DNA of 64,000 nt from Polyangiaceae bacterium (GTDB lineage Bacteria > Myxococcota_A > Polyangia > Polyangiales > Polyangiaceae), in contig JAQSWN010000025.1 in NCBI GenBank assembly GCA_029266615.1, forward strand, positions 23,999-87,998. Reading direction: 5' to 3'. How positions within the stretch are numbered: position 1 is the stretch's first letter; each line of letters begins with the position of its first letter. The translations under genes were made by a program, and so were the position numbers. Of this stretch, positions 8,389 to 17,105 are shown in pieces. Under the pieces are notes generated by a model that made no database searches, was not told the DNA's origin, and was given only the letters and a program-made list of their open reading frames with translations.

Positions 8389-9755
8389 AGCGGCCGCGGT
8401 TCGCGCGCTCAGGGCTGCTCCTCCGAGTCTACTTGTACGGCGTGCTCATGTTGGCCCTAGCCGGCGGCGCAAGCTACCTCGTGAGCCGCTTCGTGTTCAC
8501 GCCCGCGGTCGAAGTGCCGGCGCGCCCCGCCACGGCGTGGATCGCCTGGCACTTGCTGGAGACGGTCGACGACCCGGCGCGCCTGCGGAGCGAGATCGCC
8601 GACTTGAAGCGCGTCCGCGTGGCAATGAGCCTATTCACCGCGGACGGCCAGCTGATCGCGAGTAACGCGGCCACGCCACCGCCGCCCCTCCCCCCGGCGG
8701 AGCTCGACGCGTTGCGGGGCCGGACCTCTCAGTTCGGCATGGGCTCCGGCACGGTCGTCCTGCGCGACGAAGCGGGGAAACTGTTGCGCTACGCGCAGGT
8801 TACCTTCCCCACGCCGGACGTGCCGCTCGGCACCGCGATGGCGCAGCTCGCCGCCGCGCTAGTCGTGCTGGCGCTCTTATCCATACCACTCGCGCGTTCC
8901 ATCACCGCGCCGCTCGAGCGCCTAGGCGGCGTGGCGCGCACCTTCGGGTCCGGAAACCTCACCGCGCGCAGCGGCTTCGTGGGCGGCGACGAAATCGCAG
9001 ACCTCGGCCGCTCTTTCGACGAGATGGCCGAGCGCGTGATCAGCCTCCGCAAGTCCGAGAAGGAGATGCTCGCGAACGTGTCGCACGAGCTCCGCACGCC
9101 ACTTCAGCGCATTCGCATGGCGCTCGAGCTGGTGCGCGAAGGCGACAACAAGAGCGCCGCTGGCTACCTGACGGACATCGAAGAGGACCTGCAAGAGCTG
9201 GAGCGACTCTTGGACGACGTGATGACCGCGGCGCGGCTGGACATCTCGCGCGGCACCGGCGGGGACCCGCTGCCCCCGCTGCGGCGCCAAAGGCTCAGCG
9301 CCGCGGAGTTGGTAAACGCCGCGCGGCTCCGGTTCCAGCGTCGCACGGGTCCGCGCAAGCTGAAGGTCGACGTCGCCGAGGATGCGCCGCAGATCGACGC
9401 CGATCCAACGCTCTTGCGGCGCGTGCTCGACAACCTGCTCGACAACGCGGCCAAGTTTTCCGAGCCGGATACCGCGATCGAGCTCACCGCGCAGACCGGC
9501 GACGGCGGCGCGCTGGTTCTTGAGGTGCGCGACCAGGGCATCGGCATCGGTCCCGGGGAGCTGGAGCGCATCTTCGAGCCTTTCTATCGCACGGACAGGA
9601 GCCGCGCGCGCGCTACCGGCGGCGTGGGCTTGGGTCTCGCGCTGGCGCGACGGATCGTGGAGGCGCACGACGGCCGCATCGTCGCGGAGAGCGAGCCGGA
9701 GCACGGCAGCCGCTTTCGCGTCACCATTCCGGCGGCGGCGATTCAGCCGGACTGA
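8385..9755 (+). CDS. HAMP-domain sensor histidine kinase
   Basis: This is a 456-aa inner membrane sensor. Helix 1 is at about residues 10-32, a short periplasmic sensor follows, helix 2 lies at about 148-170, and a HAMP region comes next. The phospho-acceptor His234 is in NVSHELRTPLQRIR. The ATPase domain shows the N box (LLDNAAKF), G1 (DQGIGIG) and G2 (GVGLGLAL). It starts at a GTG overlapping the response regulator stop. The periplasmic part is only about 110 residues and similar to CpxA/RstB-sized sensors. The last 13 bases overlap the end of the convergent BASS-type gene. Confidence 0.93.
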   Translation: MKRPRFARSGLLLRVYLYGVLMLALAGGASYLVSRFVFTPAVEVPARPATAWIAWHLLETVDDPARLRSEIADLKRVRVAMSLFTADGQLIASNAATPPPPLPPAELDALRGRTSQFGMGSGTVVLRDEAGKLLRYAQVTFPTPDVPLGTAMAQLAAALVVLALLSIPLARSITAPLERLGGVARTFGSGNLTARSGFVGGDEIADLGRSFDEMAERVISLRKSEKEMLANVSHELRTPLQRIRMALELVREGDNKSAAGYLTDIEEDLQELERLLDDVMTAARLDISRGTGGDPLPPLRRQRLSAAELVNAARLRFQRRTGPRKLKVDVAEDAPQIDADPTLLRRVLDNLLDNAAKFSEPDTAIELTAQTGDGGALVLEVRDQGIGIGPGELERIFEPFYRTDRSRARATGGVGLGLALARRIVEAHDGRIVAESEPEHGSRFRVTIPAAAIQPD

Positions 9756-10702
9756 CGCGCGAGCTTGCCTGCGAGCCATCCGCCGACTACGAGCTGCAGC
9801 GGGTGGTAAATCATGATCGGCAGGAGCACGATCGCCAGGCTCGGCTGCGCGCCGAAGATGAGCCGCGCCATCGGAACGCCGCTGGCGAGCGTCTTCTTCG
9901 AGCCGCAGAAGAGCGCGGCGATGCGGTCGGCACGCTCGAAGCCGAGCAACTTGCCCGCGCTCCATGTCAGCGCGAGCGCCACCGCCAACAGAAGCACCGA
10001 CGCAGCTACGGAGATGGCGAGCGGCGCGGCCCCGCTCCGCCACACGCCGCCCTGCACGGAGTCGCAGAACGACGTGTAGACGAGAAGCAAAATCGTAAGC
10101 CGATCTGCCACGTTGATGCGTGGCTTGTGACGCGCAGCCCACGCGCCGAGCAGGGGGCGGCACGCTTGGCCCACCACTAGCGGCAGCACTAGCCACAAGC
10201 ATAGGTCCAGCACCACCGCGCCGAACGGCAGCGGTTGGCCCGCGGTGCCGAGCACCAAGCCGAGCCAGAGCGGCGTGAGCACGACGCCCAGCAAGCTCGA
10301 GAGGGTCGCGTTGAACACTGCCGCGGCGACGTTGCCGCGAGCCGCCGCCGTGAGGGCCACCGATGACGATACGGTGGATGGGAGGGCGCACAAGAAAAAC
10401 AAGCCGGTACGCAGCTCCGCAGTGCCGCGTGAGCCCAAGGCCAGGAGCAGCAGGGCGCCCAGGAGCGGGAACAGCAAGAAGGTGGAGCTCTGAATCAGCA
10501 GATGCAGCCGCCACTTGCGGGTGCCCGCGGCGAGAGCTTTCAAGGAGAGCGAAAGCCCGTGCAAAAAGAAGATGAGCGACACCCCGGCCTTGTTGATGAC
10601 CTCTGGACGCAGACTGCCCCCCTTGGCACCGGGCTCCGGAAAGACCCAGGCCAGCGCGACCGCGATGGCCATACCGGTCAGGAACCAATCGGGCTTCTTC
10701 AT
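9743..10702 (-). CDS. Bile acid:sodium symporter family protein (YfeH-like)
   Basis: The 319-aa membrane protein has about ten hydrophobic helices and the short repeated motifs of the BASS/SBF-like group, for example FFLCALPSTVSSSVALTAAARGN, and later GSKKTLASGVPMA, which is characteristic of the YfeH branch. It is an inner membrane sodium-coupled organic anion transporter by family. The true substrate is unknown. The 3' end overlaps the histidine kinase gene tail to tail. Confidence 0.85.
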   Translation of the reverse strand: MKKPDWFLTGMAIAVALAWVFPEPGAKGGSLRPEVINKAGVSLIFFLHGLSLSLKALAAGTRKWRLHLLIQSSTFLLFPLLGALLLLALGSRGTAELRTGLFFLCALPSTVSSSVALTAAARGNVAAAVFNATLSSLLGVVLTPLWLGLVLGTAGQPLPFGAVVLDLCLWLVLPLVVGQACRPLLGAWAARHKPRINVADRLTILLLVYTSFCDSVQGGVWRSGAAPLAISVAASVLLLAVALALTWSAGKLLGFERADRIAALFCGSKKTLASGVPMARLIFGAQPSLAIVLLPIMIYHPLQLVVGGWLAGKLARQSG

Positions 10703-10732
10703 GCGCGAAGCGCGCTCGTAGCAGCTCCGCCC

Positions 10733-11245
10733 TCAGCGAGCGAGCTTGGCGGCTAGCCAAGAATCCACCGCGGCTCGTCCCCCGCCCGAAATCACGAGCG
10801 AGGAGGCCATGGCCAACGCCAGAACATGAAACTCGTAGCCTTCACCATGGGGAGCGCCACCCCAATTCATGAAGAATCCGTTCGGCAGGTGCACGATGAG
10901 CGCGGCGCCGAGCATGACCGCGAACGCGGCCGCCGCCGAGAAGCGCGTGGCGAAGCCGAGCAGGAGCGCGAGCGATCCAAGAAAGTCCGACAAGATGACG
11001 AGCGCACCGAGCAAGCTGGGGATCCCCACGGAGCTGAAGAAGCTCATCGTGCCGTCGATGCCGTAACCGCTGAACCAGCCGAATGCCTTTTGTAAACCGT
11101 GGGCGAAGATCACCCCGCCGAGCGAGAGGCGCAGCAGCGTGGGCACGACACTGTCCGTCGTGGAAAGAAGGCGAATCGACAGCGCCGAAGGCGTGGAAGC
11201 GGAGGTGGGGAGGGCGCCGTGAGGCAGGGAATCGAGGTTTTGCAT
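10733..11245 (-). CDS. DoxX family membrane protein
   Basis: This gives about 170 aa from ATG 11245 (MQNLDSL). The track's longer ORF adds an unlikely 39-residue N-terminal stretch. Four membrane helices carry the DoxX signature: LLRLSLGGVIFAHGLQKAFGWF, and later FLGSLALLLGFATRFSA and HLPNGFFMNWGG. Family members are small integral membrane proteins linked to redox stress or quinol oxidation, but the exact activity here is unknown. It lies downstream of nirD on the same strand, 132 bases away. Confidence 0.85.
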   Translation of the reverse strand: MQNLDSLPHGALPTSASTPSALSIRLLSTTDSVVPTLLRLSLGGVIFAHGLQKAFGWFSGYGIDGTMSFFSSVGIPSLLGALVILSDFLGSLALLLGFATRFSAAAAFAVMLGAALIVHLPNGFFMNWGGAPHGEGYEFHVLALAMASSLVISGGGRAAVDSWLAAKLAR

Positions 11246-11377
11246 GCCGCGAATCTGCGGCCCCAGCAGATAACAATCCAACTCATGTTGCTGATGCGCG
11301 ATATCACCATACTCTATGACTGGCAGAGCGTGGCCAACGTCAGCTCGGGATCGAGTTAGCAACCGCCGGAGAAGGCT

Positions 11378-11713
11378 TCACATGTCGATGAGCACGTGCC
11401 CCTGCGCGGACAGCTGCGTCGGATAAATGCGTAAGCTGCAATCGCCACTCGATGAATGACCCGTGGAAAGGTCGAATTTGAGGGAGTGAAGCGGGCAGAT
11501 CAGCGTGCCGCTGCCGAGCAACCCGTCCGCGAGTGGCCCGTTTTTGTGGGGGCATTCGGCCTGGGTCGCGTACACCGCGCCGTCCCTGCCGCGGAACACG
11601 GCGACGCGGGTGCCGCCCACGTCGAACGTGCGGCCTTCGCCTTCCGGGATGGCGCTGAGCGGGCCGAGCGTGACCCAAGAGCTCATGACGGGCAGGGAGC
11701 GAGCGGCTTGCAT
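11378..11713 (-). CDS. nirD: Nitrite reductase small subunit (Rieske [2Fe-2S])
   Basis: About 111 aa are predicted from ATG 11713, which has AGGAGG four bases upstream. The track's start at 11788 lies inside nirB and is not needed. The Rieske-type cluster ligands are visible as CPHKNGPL and CPLHSLKFDLSTG. NirD partners with NirB in cytoplasmic NADH-dependent reduction of nitrite to ammonium. Its start codon is 8 bases beyond the nirB stop, so the two are co-transcribed. Confidence 0.9.
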   Translation of the reverse strand: MQAARSLPVMSSWVTLGPLSAIPEGEGRTFDVGGTRVAVFRGRDGAVYATQAECPHKNGPLADGLLGSGTLICPLHSLKFDLSTGHSSSGDCSLRIYPTQLSAQGHVLIDM

Positions 11714-11721
11714 AGGGCCTC

Positions 11722-14184
11722 CTATTGAATGACGGGAAGGTGCGACGCGAACTGGTTCACGGTGGCGGGCGTGCTCGCTTCGAGCCACGGATCCCGATAG
11801 GCCTCTACCGAGCTCTGCATCGCCGCGTCGAGCCGCTCCGCGAGGTGCTCGCTATCGTGCACGACCACGGCGCGAATCTTCTCTATACCGATGCGCTCCA
11901 CGAAGCCGTAGGTGCGCTCGAGGTACTTGGCGTGCTCGCGGTAGTATTGAATGAAGCGGCCGGAGATGCGGAGGACGTCCTCGTGCGTCGCCACCGTGCA
12001 CAAAAGATCGCCTTTGCGGACGTGCGCGCCCGCGGCGCCGCCGACGTAGATTTCCCACTTGCCACCCTCGACTGCGACGGCGCCGACGTCTTTGACCATG
12101 GCCTCCGAGCAGTTTCGTGGGCAGCCGGCGGTCGCGAGCTTGAGCTTGCCGGGGGTATCCAGTCCCTGAAAACGCCCTTCGATTTCTTGCGCCAAGCCCA
12201 TGCTGTCGCCGAGCCCGAAGCGACAATAGTCCGTACCGATGCAGCTTTTGCAGGTGCGGTAGCTCTTGCTGTATGCGTAGCCGGAGGGCATGCCAAGGTC
12301 GCGCCAAACGTTCGGCAGTTGGTCGCGCGGCACCCCGACGAGGTCGATCCGCTGGCCGCCCGTGAGCTTCACCAACGGCACCTGGTACTTCTCCGCCACG
12401 TCCGCGATGCGACGGAGCTGCGCGGGCGAGGTGATGCCCCCTGGAAGCTGGGGGATGACACTGAAGGTGCCGTCCTTTTGGATGTTGCCGTGCACACGGT
12501 CGTTGATGAAGCGCGCGTCCCGCTCGTCTTCGTACTCGCCGGCCCAAATCGTCCGTAGCAGGGACGCGAGGCCGGGCTTGCTTCCCGGATCTTCAAGGCC
12601 CCCTGCCAAAGCCGCGAAGACCGACGACACGGACCGCAAGCCCAGCTCGCGGATCTTCGTCACCAGGTCGGGCTTGGACAGGGGCACACCGGGCACGTAG
12701 TAGTCGGCCGCGGGATCGACCTCGGCGGCGCCGCCGCAGGCCCACGCCACCACGTCGGCCACCAAGGCTTTGCACGCGCCGCAGCCCATGCCTGCGCGCG
12801 TGGCCTCCATGACCGTCTTTAGGGTGCGTTTGCCCGCGGCGACACTGCCGATGACGGCGCCCTTGGTGACGCCGTTACAGTTACAAACCTGCATATCTTG
12901 GGGCATTTCATCGATGGTGGCGCGCCCTTTGGGCGCACCGATATCGAACAGCAGGGACAGCCGCTCCTCCGGCAGCGGCGTGTTGCGATCGAATGCCTGC
13001 GTCAGGTACGGCGCCTTGCTGATGTCGCCCAGCAAGATGCTCCCGAGGAGGCGACCATTGCGGATGATGAGCTTCTTATAGGTTCCTTTCTTCGGTTCGG
13101 TGAACTGCACGACTTCGTCACCTTCCTCGGTGGGCTCGGTTGCGCCCATCGAGGCCACTTCGACGCCCATGACTTTGAGGCGCGTCGAGACCTTGGAGCC
13201 CAGATACGCGGCTTCCGCGTTCCGGCCCGTGATGTGATCGGCCAGGACCTTGGCCTGCTCCCAGATGGGCGCGACCAGGCCGTAAACCTGACCGCGGTGC
13301 TGCACGCACTCCCCCAGCGCGTAGATGCGCGAATCGTCCGGCGAGCGCAGCTGGTTGTCGACGACGATACCGCGCTCCACGCTGAGCCCCGCACGCACGG
13401 CCAGCTCGCTGTTCGCCTTGATTCCGGCCGCTATCACGACCAGGTCGCACTCGAGCCGCTCGCCGTCCGCGAACTCCAGCCCCGTTACGCGCTCGTCCCC
13501 GAGAACGCGCTTGGTGTTCTTCTGGAGCAGCACGTTGATGCCCAAATCCTCCAAAGTTTTTTTGAGGATACCGCCGGCGGCTTTGTCCAGCTGCTGGCTC
13601 ATCAGCGTGTCGCTCCGCTGGACGACGTGCACGTCCAGCGAGAAGTTTTGCAGGCCGCGCGCCGCTTCCAGCCCGAGCAAGCCGCCGCCGACCACCGCCC
13701 CCGCCTTCTTGCCCATCGCGTAGCTGGTGATGCTGCGACAGTCGTCTAGATTGCGGAAGAAGAAGACGCCCGGTTTGAGCTGGCCGTCTTCGAAGCGCAC
13801 GCCATCCATCGGCGGGATGAACGGCACGCTCCCGGTCGCGATGATGAGCTGGTCGTACGGCTCCAGGACGCCACCCTCGCCCATGACGGTCTGCGCGTGG
13901 CGTAGGATCTTGAGCACCCGCACGCCCGCGTGCAGCTTGATACCGTGCTCCGCGTACCACGCGAGCGGGTTGAGAAAAATGTCCGACTCTTCGTGGGAGC
14001 CGTTCAGGACGTCCGAAAGCAGGATGCGGTTGTAGTTGCCGTATGGCTCCTCGCCGAACATCACGATCTCGAAGAGGTCGGCTCCGCCGCGCGCCAGGAT
14101 TTCTTCCACCACGCGCGCCCCGGCCATTCCGTTACCGATCACGACCAAGCGGCGTTTGTCGGACAGGGGCGCGGGACTTTCCAC
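11722..14184 (-). CDS. nirB: NAD(P)H-dependent nitrite reductase large subunit
   Basis: The product is about 820 aa from a GTG at 14184 that has GGAGG a few bases upstream and begins 2 bases after the preceding gene's stop. Domain order: FAD/NAD(P)H oxidoreductase (VVIGNGMAGARVVEE, residues 10-40), then the second dinucleotide site, then a BFD-like [2Fe-2S] domain (CNCNGVTKG and GMGCGACKALV). Next come the nitrite/sulfite reductase ferredoxin-like domain and the sirohaem-[4Fe-4S] site (TCKSCIGTDYCRFG and CPRNCSEA). All cluster ligands are present. It reduces nitrite to ammonium in the cytoplasm, for assimilation or detoxification. No nitrate reductase or nitrite transporter gene is in this window. 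Confidence 0.95.
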   Translation of the reverse strand: MESPAPLSDKRRLVVIGNGMAGARVVEEILARGGADLFEIVMFGEEPYGNYNRILLSDVLNGSHEESDIFLNPLAWYAEHGIKLHAGVRVLKILRHAQTVMGEGGVLEPYDQLIIATGSVPFIPPMDGVRFEDGQLKPGVFFFRNLDDCRSITSYAMGKKAGAVVGGGLLGLEAARGLQNFSLDVHVVQRSDTLMSQQLDKAAGGILKKTLEDLGINVLLQKNTKRVLGDERVTGLEFADGERLECDLVVIAAGIKANSELAVRAGLSVERGIVVDNQLRSPDDSRIYALGECVQHRGQVYGLVAPIWEQAKVLADHITGRNAEAAYLGSKVSTRLKVMGVEVASMGATEPTEEGDEVVQFTEPKKGTYKKLIIRNGRLLGSILLGDISKAPYLTQAFDRNTPLPEERLSLLFDIGAPKGRATIDEMPQDMQVCNCNGVTKGAVIGSVAAGKRTLKTVMEATRAGMGCGACKALVADVVAWACGGAAEVDPAADYYVPGVPLSKPDLVTKIRELGLRSVSSVFAALAGGLEDPGSKPGLASLLRTIWAGEYEDERDARFINDRVHGNIQKDGTFSVIPQLPGGITSPAQLRRIADVAEKYQVPLVKLTGGQRIDLVGVPRDQLPNVWRDLGMPSGYAYSKSYRTCKSCIGTDYCRFGLGDSMGLAQEIEGRFQGLDTPGKLKLATAGCPRNCSEAMVKDVGAVAVEGGKWEIYVGGAAGAHVRKGDLLCTVATHEDVLRISGRFIQYYREHAKYLERTYGFVERIGIEKIRAVVVHDSEHLAERLDAAMQSSVEAYRDPWLEASTPATVNQFASHLPVIQ

Positions 14185-14186
14185 CG

Positions 14187-14537
14187 TTACACCTCCACCA
14201 GGCCCATATCGACCAAGACTTGCCCGCTCGCTCCTTCCGGAGCGCCAACGCAAAGCTCCAAATTCGACTCGGGCTCGATGTCGTCCACGATCGCCAGGGG
14301 CACGTGCACGGAGGCCTTCGCGCCGACCGGGAAGTAGCGCATTGGCTTACCGTTCCGGAGCAGCACGAGGTAAATCATGTCCGGCAACGCGTTGCCGGCG
14401 CGCAAGTAGATGAGCTGCGTTCGCTTGTCGAACGGCACGGTGTACTTCACGGGCGGCGAGAGCGGAACGGCGCGTTTCAAGCCCGCACCGTTGAACTCAT
14501 AGAGCCCCTGAATGAATCTCGAGGTTTCGAGCGCCAT
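14187..14537 (-). CDS. Small protein of unknown function, first gene of the nirBD operon
   Basis: This 116-aa protein has no signal peptide or membrane helix and looks mostly beta-stranded. It contains TQLIYLRAGNALPDMIYLVLLRNGKPMRYFP in two blocks and ends in LVDMGLVEV. I do not recognise a family. Its stop codon is separated from the nirB GTG by only two bases, so translation is very probably coupled and the protein may help assemble or regulate NirBD. An alternative is a general stress or metal-binding protein that happens to share the operon. Confidence 0.7.
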   Translation of the reverse strand: MALETSRFIQGLYEFNGAGLKRAVPLSPPVKYTVPFDKRTQLIYLRAGNALPDMIYLVLLRNGKPMRYFPVGAKASVHVPLAIVDDIEPESNLELCVGAPEGASGQVLVDMGLVEV

Positions 14538-14590
14538 TGATGCTCAGTTTGCCGGCGCGCCGTTTCCGACTCTTTTCCGGAGCGAGACTC

Positions 14591-14700
14591 TTAATCGATT
14601 CGTAAGTGTTCGGCGCGCAGCACGGTGGGGGTGGGCGGAAATGCCATCGCGCGCTCGATGACGTTGCGAAGCTCACTGAACGTCAGCTGCACGCAAGTCA
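14591..14700 (-). pseudogene. C-terminal relic of an NtrC-family sigma-54 activator
   Basis: On the minus strand a frame reads SELRNVIERAMAFPPTP then LRAEHLRID and a stop. ELRNVIERA is the strongly conserved end of the AAA+ domain of NtrC-type activators, normally preceded by PGNVR, and the tail resembles the linker that follows it. The rest of the gene is gone: no start, no Walker motifs. It lies next to other relics. The match is by eye to a well-known motif and no search was run. Confidence 0.55.
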
Positions 14701-14739
14701 AAGCCGAGATGGCGGGCCTGGTCTCCAGAGCGCCCACAT

Positions 14740-14934
14740 AAGCCGGGCCAGCTCGCGGATATCGAAGTAGACGCGTTCGAAGGCCACACGCTGAAGGGCC
14801 ATGTGGACAGCCTCGCCGACGGCACCGGCTCGCGATTCTCGCTTTTGCCGCCCGAAAACGCGTCCGGCAACTTTACCAAGGTCGTGCAACGTGTGCCGAT
14901 GTTGCTGCGTTTGGAGGGCGTGGCCGGCCTCTAG
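14740..14934 (+). pseudogene. C-terminal relic of an EmrA/HlyD-type efflux adaptor
   Basis: An open + frame without a usable start reads KPGQLADIEVDAFEGHTLKG, then GTGSRFSLLPPENASGNFTK and VVQRVP, and stops at TAG 14932. The segment FSLLPPENASGNFTKVVQRVP is the diagnostic C-terminal block of EmrA-like adaptors. Only about 64 residues of the normal 350-400 remain. The listed ORF 14801-15106 is in another frame. Confidence 0.75.
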
Positions 14935-15061
14935 CTACGGCCCGGGCGGAGCGCCAAAGTCATGGTCAGCACCAAGTAATCCACAGGCATCCACAGGTAA
15001 TCCCCTGGAGTTATGTAAGAGCGTTGCCCGGGAAACGGCGCAGGTTTCTGGCTCGAAAGCT

Positions 15062-15152
15062 GATGGCGATTATCGACGTCACCATCGTCGACGTCGCGCT
15101 CGATGACATCCGCGCGAGCTTCGATATGCCCATCGATCAACGGGCTACATGA
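15062..15152 (+). pseudogene. N-terminal relic of an EmrB/QacA-type MFS efflux permease
   Basis: Shortly after the EmrA relic and in the same direction, a 29-codon frame reads MAIIDVTIVDVALDDIRASF followed by DMPIDQ and a stop. This matches the end of helix 1 of EmrB-type drug transporters (LDTTIVNVALPHI...). Its order after the EmrA tail is exactly that of a normal emrAB operon, so both are remains of one lost efflux operon. Confidence 0.65.
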
Positions 15153-15249
15153 TCTCTTCGGCATCACCTGCTAGCACTAGCGGTAGTGCATGGCCTCGCT
15201 CCAGTAACCAGCATCTGCCGAAGTGAATTCGGCTGAGCCGCCCCGCACG

Positions 15250-16425
15250 TCACGCTCGCGCGGCAGTGAGAGCGGCGTCCAAGAGCTCGACCGCTTCGTC
15301 TACCTCCGCGCGGCTCACGTTGAGCGCGGGCATGAATCGGAGCGCGTCCTCCCGCGGTGAGTTGACGAGCAGGTTGCGCTCTGCCGCCTCGCGCACGACG
15401 GCTTGGCCGCTCAAGCCGCGCAGCGCGAGCGCCAAAAGCAGCCCGCGGCCGCGCACCTCGCCCTGACCGTGCTTGGTCGACAGCTCGCGCAGGCGACTTT
15501 GGAAGTATTCGCTCGTGGCGCGGACCTGGGCCAGGAATTCCGGCGCCCCGACGGTCTGCAGTACTGCGAGCATGACGGCGCCGATCACGGGGCCGCCGTT
15601 GAACGTGCCCCCCTGGTCCCCAGGCTCGAACACGCACAGGTCTTCCCGGGTGACGAGCGCGGCCGCGGGTAAGCCGCCGCCCAACCCCTTGCCGAGGGTC
15701 ATGATGTCGGGCGTGATGCCGCTCGCCTGGTAGCCCCACATCTGCCCGGTGCGGCCGACACCGGTCTGCACCTCGTCCGCGATGAGCAGGAGTTGCTTCT
15801 CCTTCGTGAGCTCGCGTAAGCCTCGCAAAAAATCGTCCGACGCGGGCACGACCCCGCCTTCGCCTTGGATCGGCTCCAGCATGACCGCGACCGTCTTGGG
15901 GCCGATCGCCGCCTCTACAGCGGCGAGGTCGTTCAGCGGTACTTGCACGAAGCCGGGCACCTTTGGCTCGAAAAGCTCGCGCCACTGCGGCTTGCCGGTG
16001 GCGGACATGGTCGCCAAGGTACGGCCGTGAAAGGCTCCCGCCATCGTGATGATCTCGTAGGCGCCGCGGGACTGGCCCCACTTGCGTGCGAGCTTAATGG
16101 CACCTTCGTTCGCTTCGGCGCCGCTGTTCGTGAAGAACGTGCGATCGCCGAAGGAGAGGCTGGCGATGGTTGCGGCGGCGCGCGCGGCCGGCTCGTTGAA
16201 GTAGGCGGGGCCGCAGTTGATGAGCCGGCTCGCCTGGCGAGTGAGCGCTTCCACCACCACGGGCGGAGAGTGGCCGAGGCAATTGACCGCCCACCCCTGC
16301 ACGAAGTCCAGGTAGCGGCGGCCCGCGCTGTCGGTCAGCCACGAGCCGCTGCCTTCGGCCATCACCACGCCCGGTCGACGCGCGGTGACCATCAAGTAAC
16401 TCAGATCCAGCCCCGGTTCGTTCAT
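15250..16425 (-). CDS. Class III pyridoxal-phosphate aminotransferase (acetylornithine aminotransferase-like)
   Basis: The product is 391 aa from ATG 16425. The track's TTG 16440 adds only five residues. It shows the class III pattern: FTNSGAEANEGAIKLARKW, GAFHGRTLATMSATGK, the PLP-contacting Asp in LLIADEVQTGVGRTG, and the Schiff-base Lys in LGKGLGGGLPAAA. Length and motifs fit ArgD-type enzymes, which convert acetylornithine and 2-oxoglutarate to the semialdehyde in arginine synthesis. No other arg genes are nearby, so another omega-amino donor is possible. It is a cytoplasmic enzyme and appears to be a single-gene unit. Confidence 0.85.
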   Translation of the reverse strand: MNEPGLDLSYLMVTARRPGVVMAEGSGSWLTDSAGRRYLDFVQGWAVNCLGHSPPVVVEALTRQASRLINCGPAYFNEPAARAAATIASLSFGDRTFFTNSGAEANEGAIKLARKWGQSRGAYEIITMAGAFHGRTLATMSATGKPQWRELFEPKVPGFVQVPLNDLAAVEAAIGPKTVAVMLEPIQGEGGVVPASDDFLRGLRELTKEKQLLLIADEVQTGVGRTGQMWGYQASGITPDIMTLGKGLGGGLPAAALVTREDLCVFEPGDQGGTFNGGPVIGAVMLAVLQTVGAPEFLAQVRATSEYFQSRLRELSTKHGQGEVRGRGLLLALALRGLSGQAVVREAAERNLLVNSPREDALRFMPALNVSRAEVDEAVELLDAALTAARA

Positions 16426-16488
16426 GTTCGGCGCGCGCAACTTGCCACGGCCGTTGGTGGTCGGCGAGCAGCGGTCCGAGAAATTCTG

Positions 16489-16914
16489 TCAGGCGGGGGC
16501 GAGCGGCAGGTACAGCTCCGTGGCGAGCTGCTCCTTCGGCACCTCCATCGGGGTATTGACGTATATCTCGTACGTCACGCCTTCCCCGAGGCGCTCGTTG
16601 CAGCGCGGCAACCATTGCCCCATCAGCCGCGCCCAGGCCTCGTGCGTGTCGTAGCCGGCTGCGAGCGCGATAGTGGTGACCGTCGTCTCCTCGCTGCGCA
16701 AACGAAGCGCGGCGCGCTCGAGCCGCAGCCGCCGGTGCAGCTCGAGCGGCGTCTCTCCGAGCATGCCGCGGAAAATTCGATGGAAGTGAAAAGGTGACAG
16801 AGCCGCGACGCGCGCTAAATGGGAGAGATCCAGCGCTTCGTCCAAATGTGTGACCACGTGCTGGAGCGCCCGCTCCACCGCACTTTCATAGAAAGACAGC
16901 GTCTCCGTCTTCAC
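16489..16914 (-). pseudogene. AraC-type regulator with GyrI-like domain, internally deleted in frame
   Basis: The first about 90 residues are the normal N-terminal DNA-binding part of the AraC/GyrI fusion family, through the first helix-turn-helix and into the second (IALAAGYDTHEAW). Directly after this the frame jumps to the last 45 residues of the GyrI effector domain (LMGQWLPRCNERLGEGVTYE, then ELYLPLAPA). About 100-150 residues are missing, namely the end of the second helix-turn-helix and most of the ligand domain. The frame stays open across the junction. I start it at GTG 16914, because the upstream residues in the track's ORF are unlike the family. It is probably non-functional, though an odd short repressor cannot be excluded. 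Confidence 0.7.
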
Positions 16915-17105
16915 GAGGCTTGGTTTAACTCGTCGCGCCAGCTGAGGCTTGACCGCCCTTGCGCATTCGACGCGAGCCGTTCGGCAGCTCGGCCGGTTTG
17001 CGCACGGTGTGGGACGGAAAGCCCGAAGCGAGCCGGTAGACATCCGGACCTCCCGCTGTATGGTTGGGATGCGGAGTCGGATTTGTCGTCGTGGGTAGGT
17101 TCGGA

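Noticed and set aside
8922-10760. 612-aa minus-strand ORF
   Set aside because: It is a shadow antisense to the histidine kinase and in another frame of the BASS-type gene; the Arg/Ala-rich sequence has no recognisable motifs.
13118-13960. 280-aa ORF inside nirB
   Set aside because: It is an alternative frame of nirB; the nirB frame carries all cofactor motifs.
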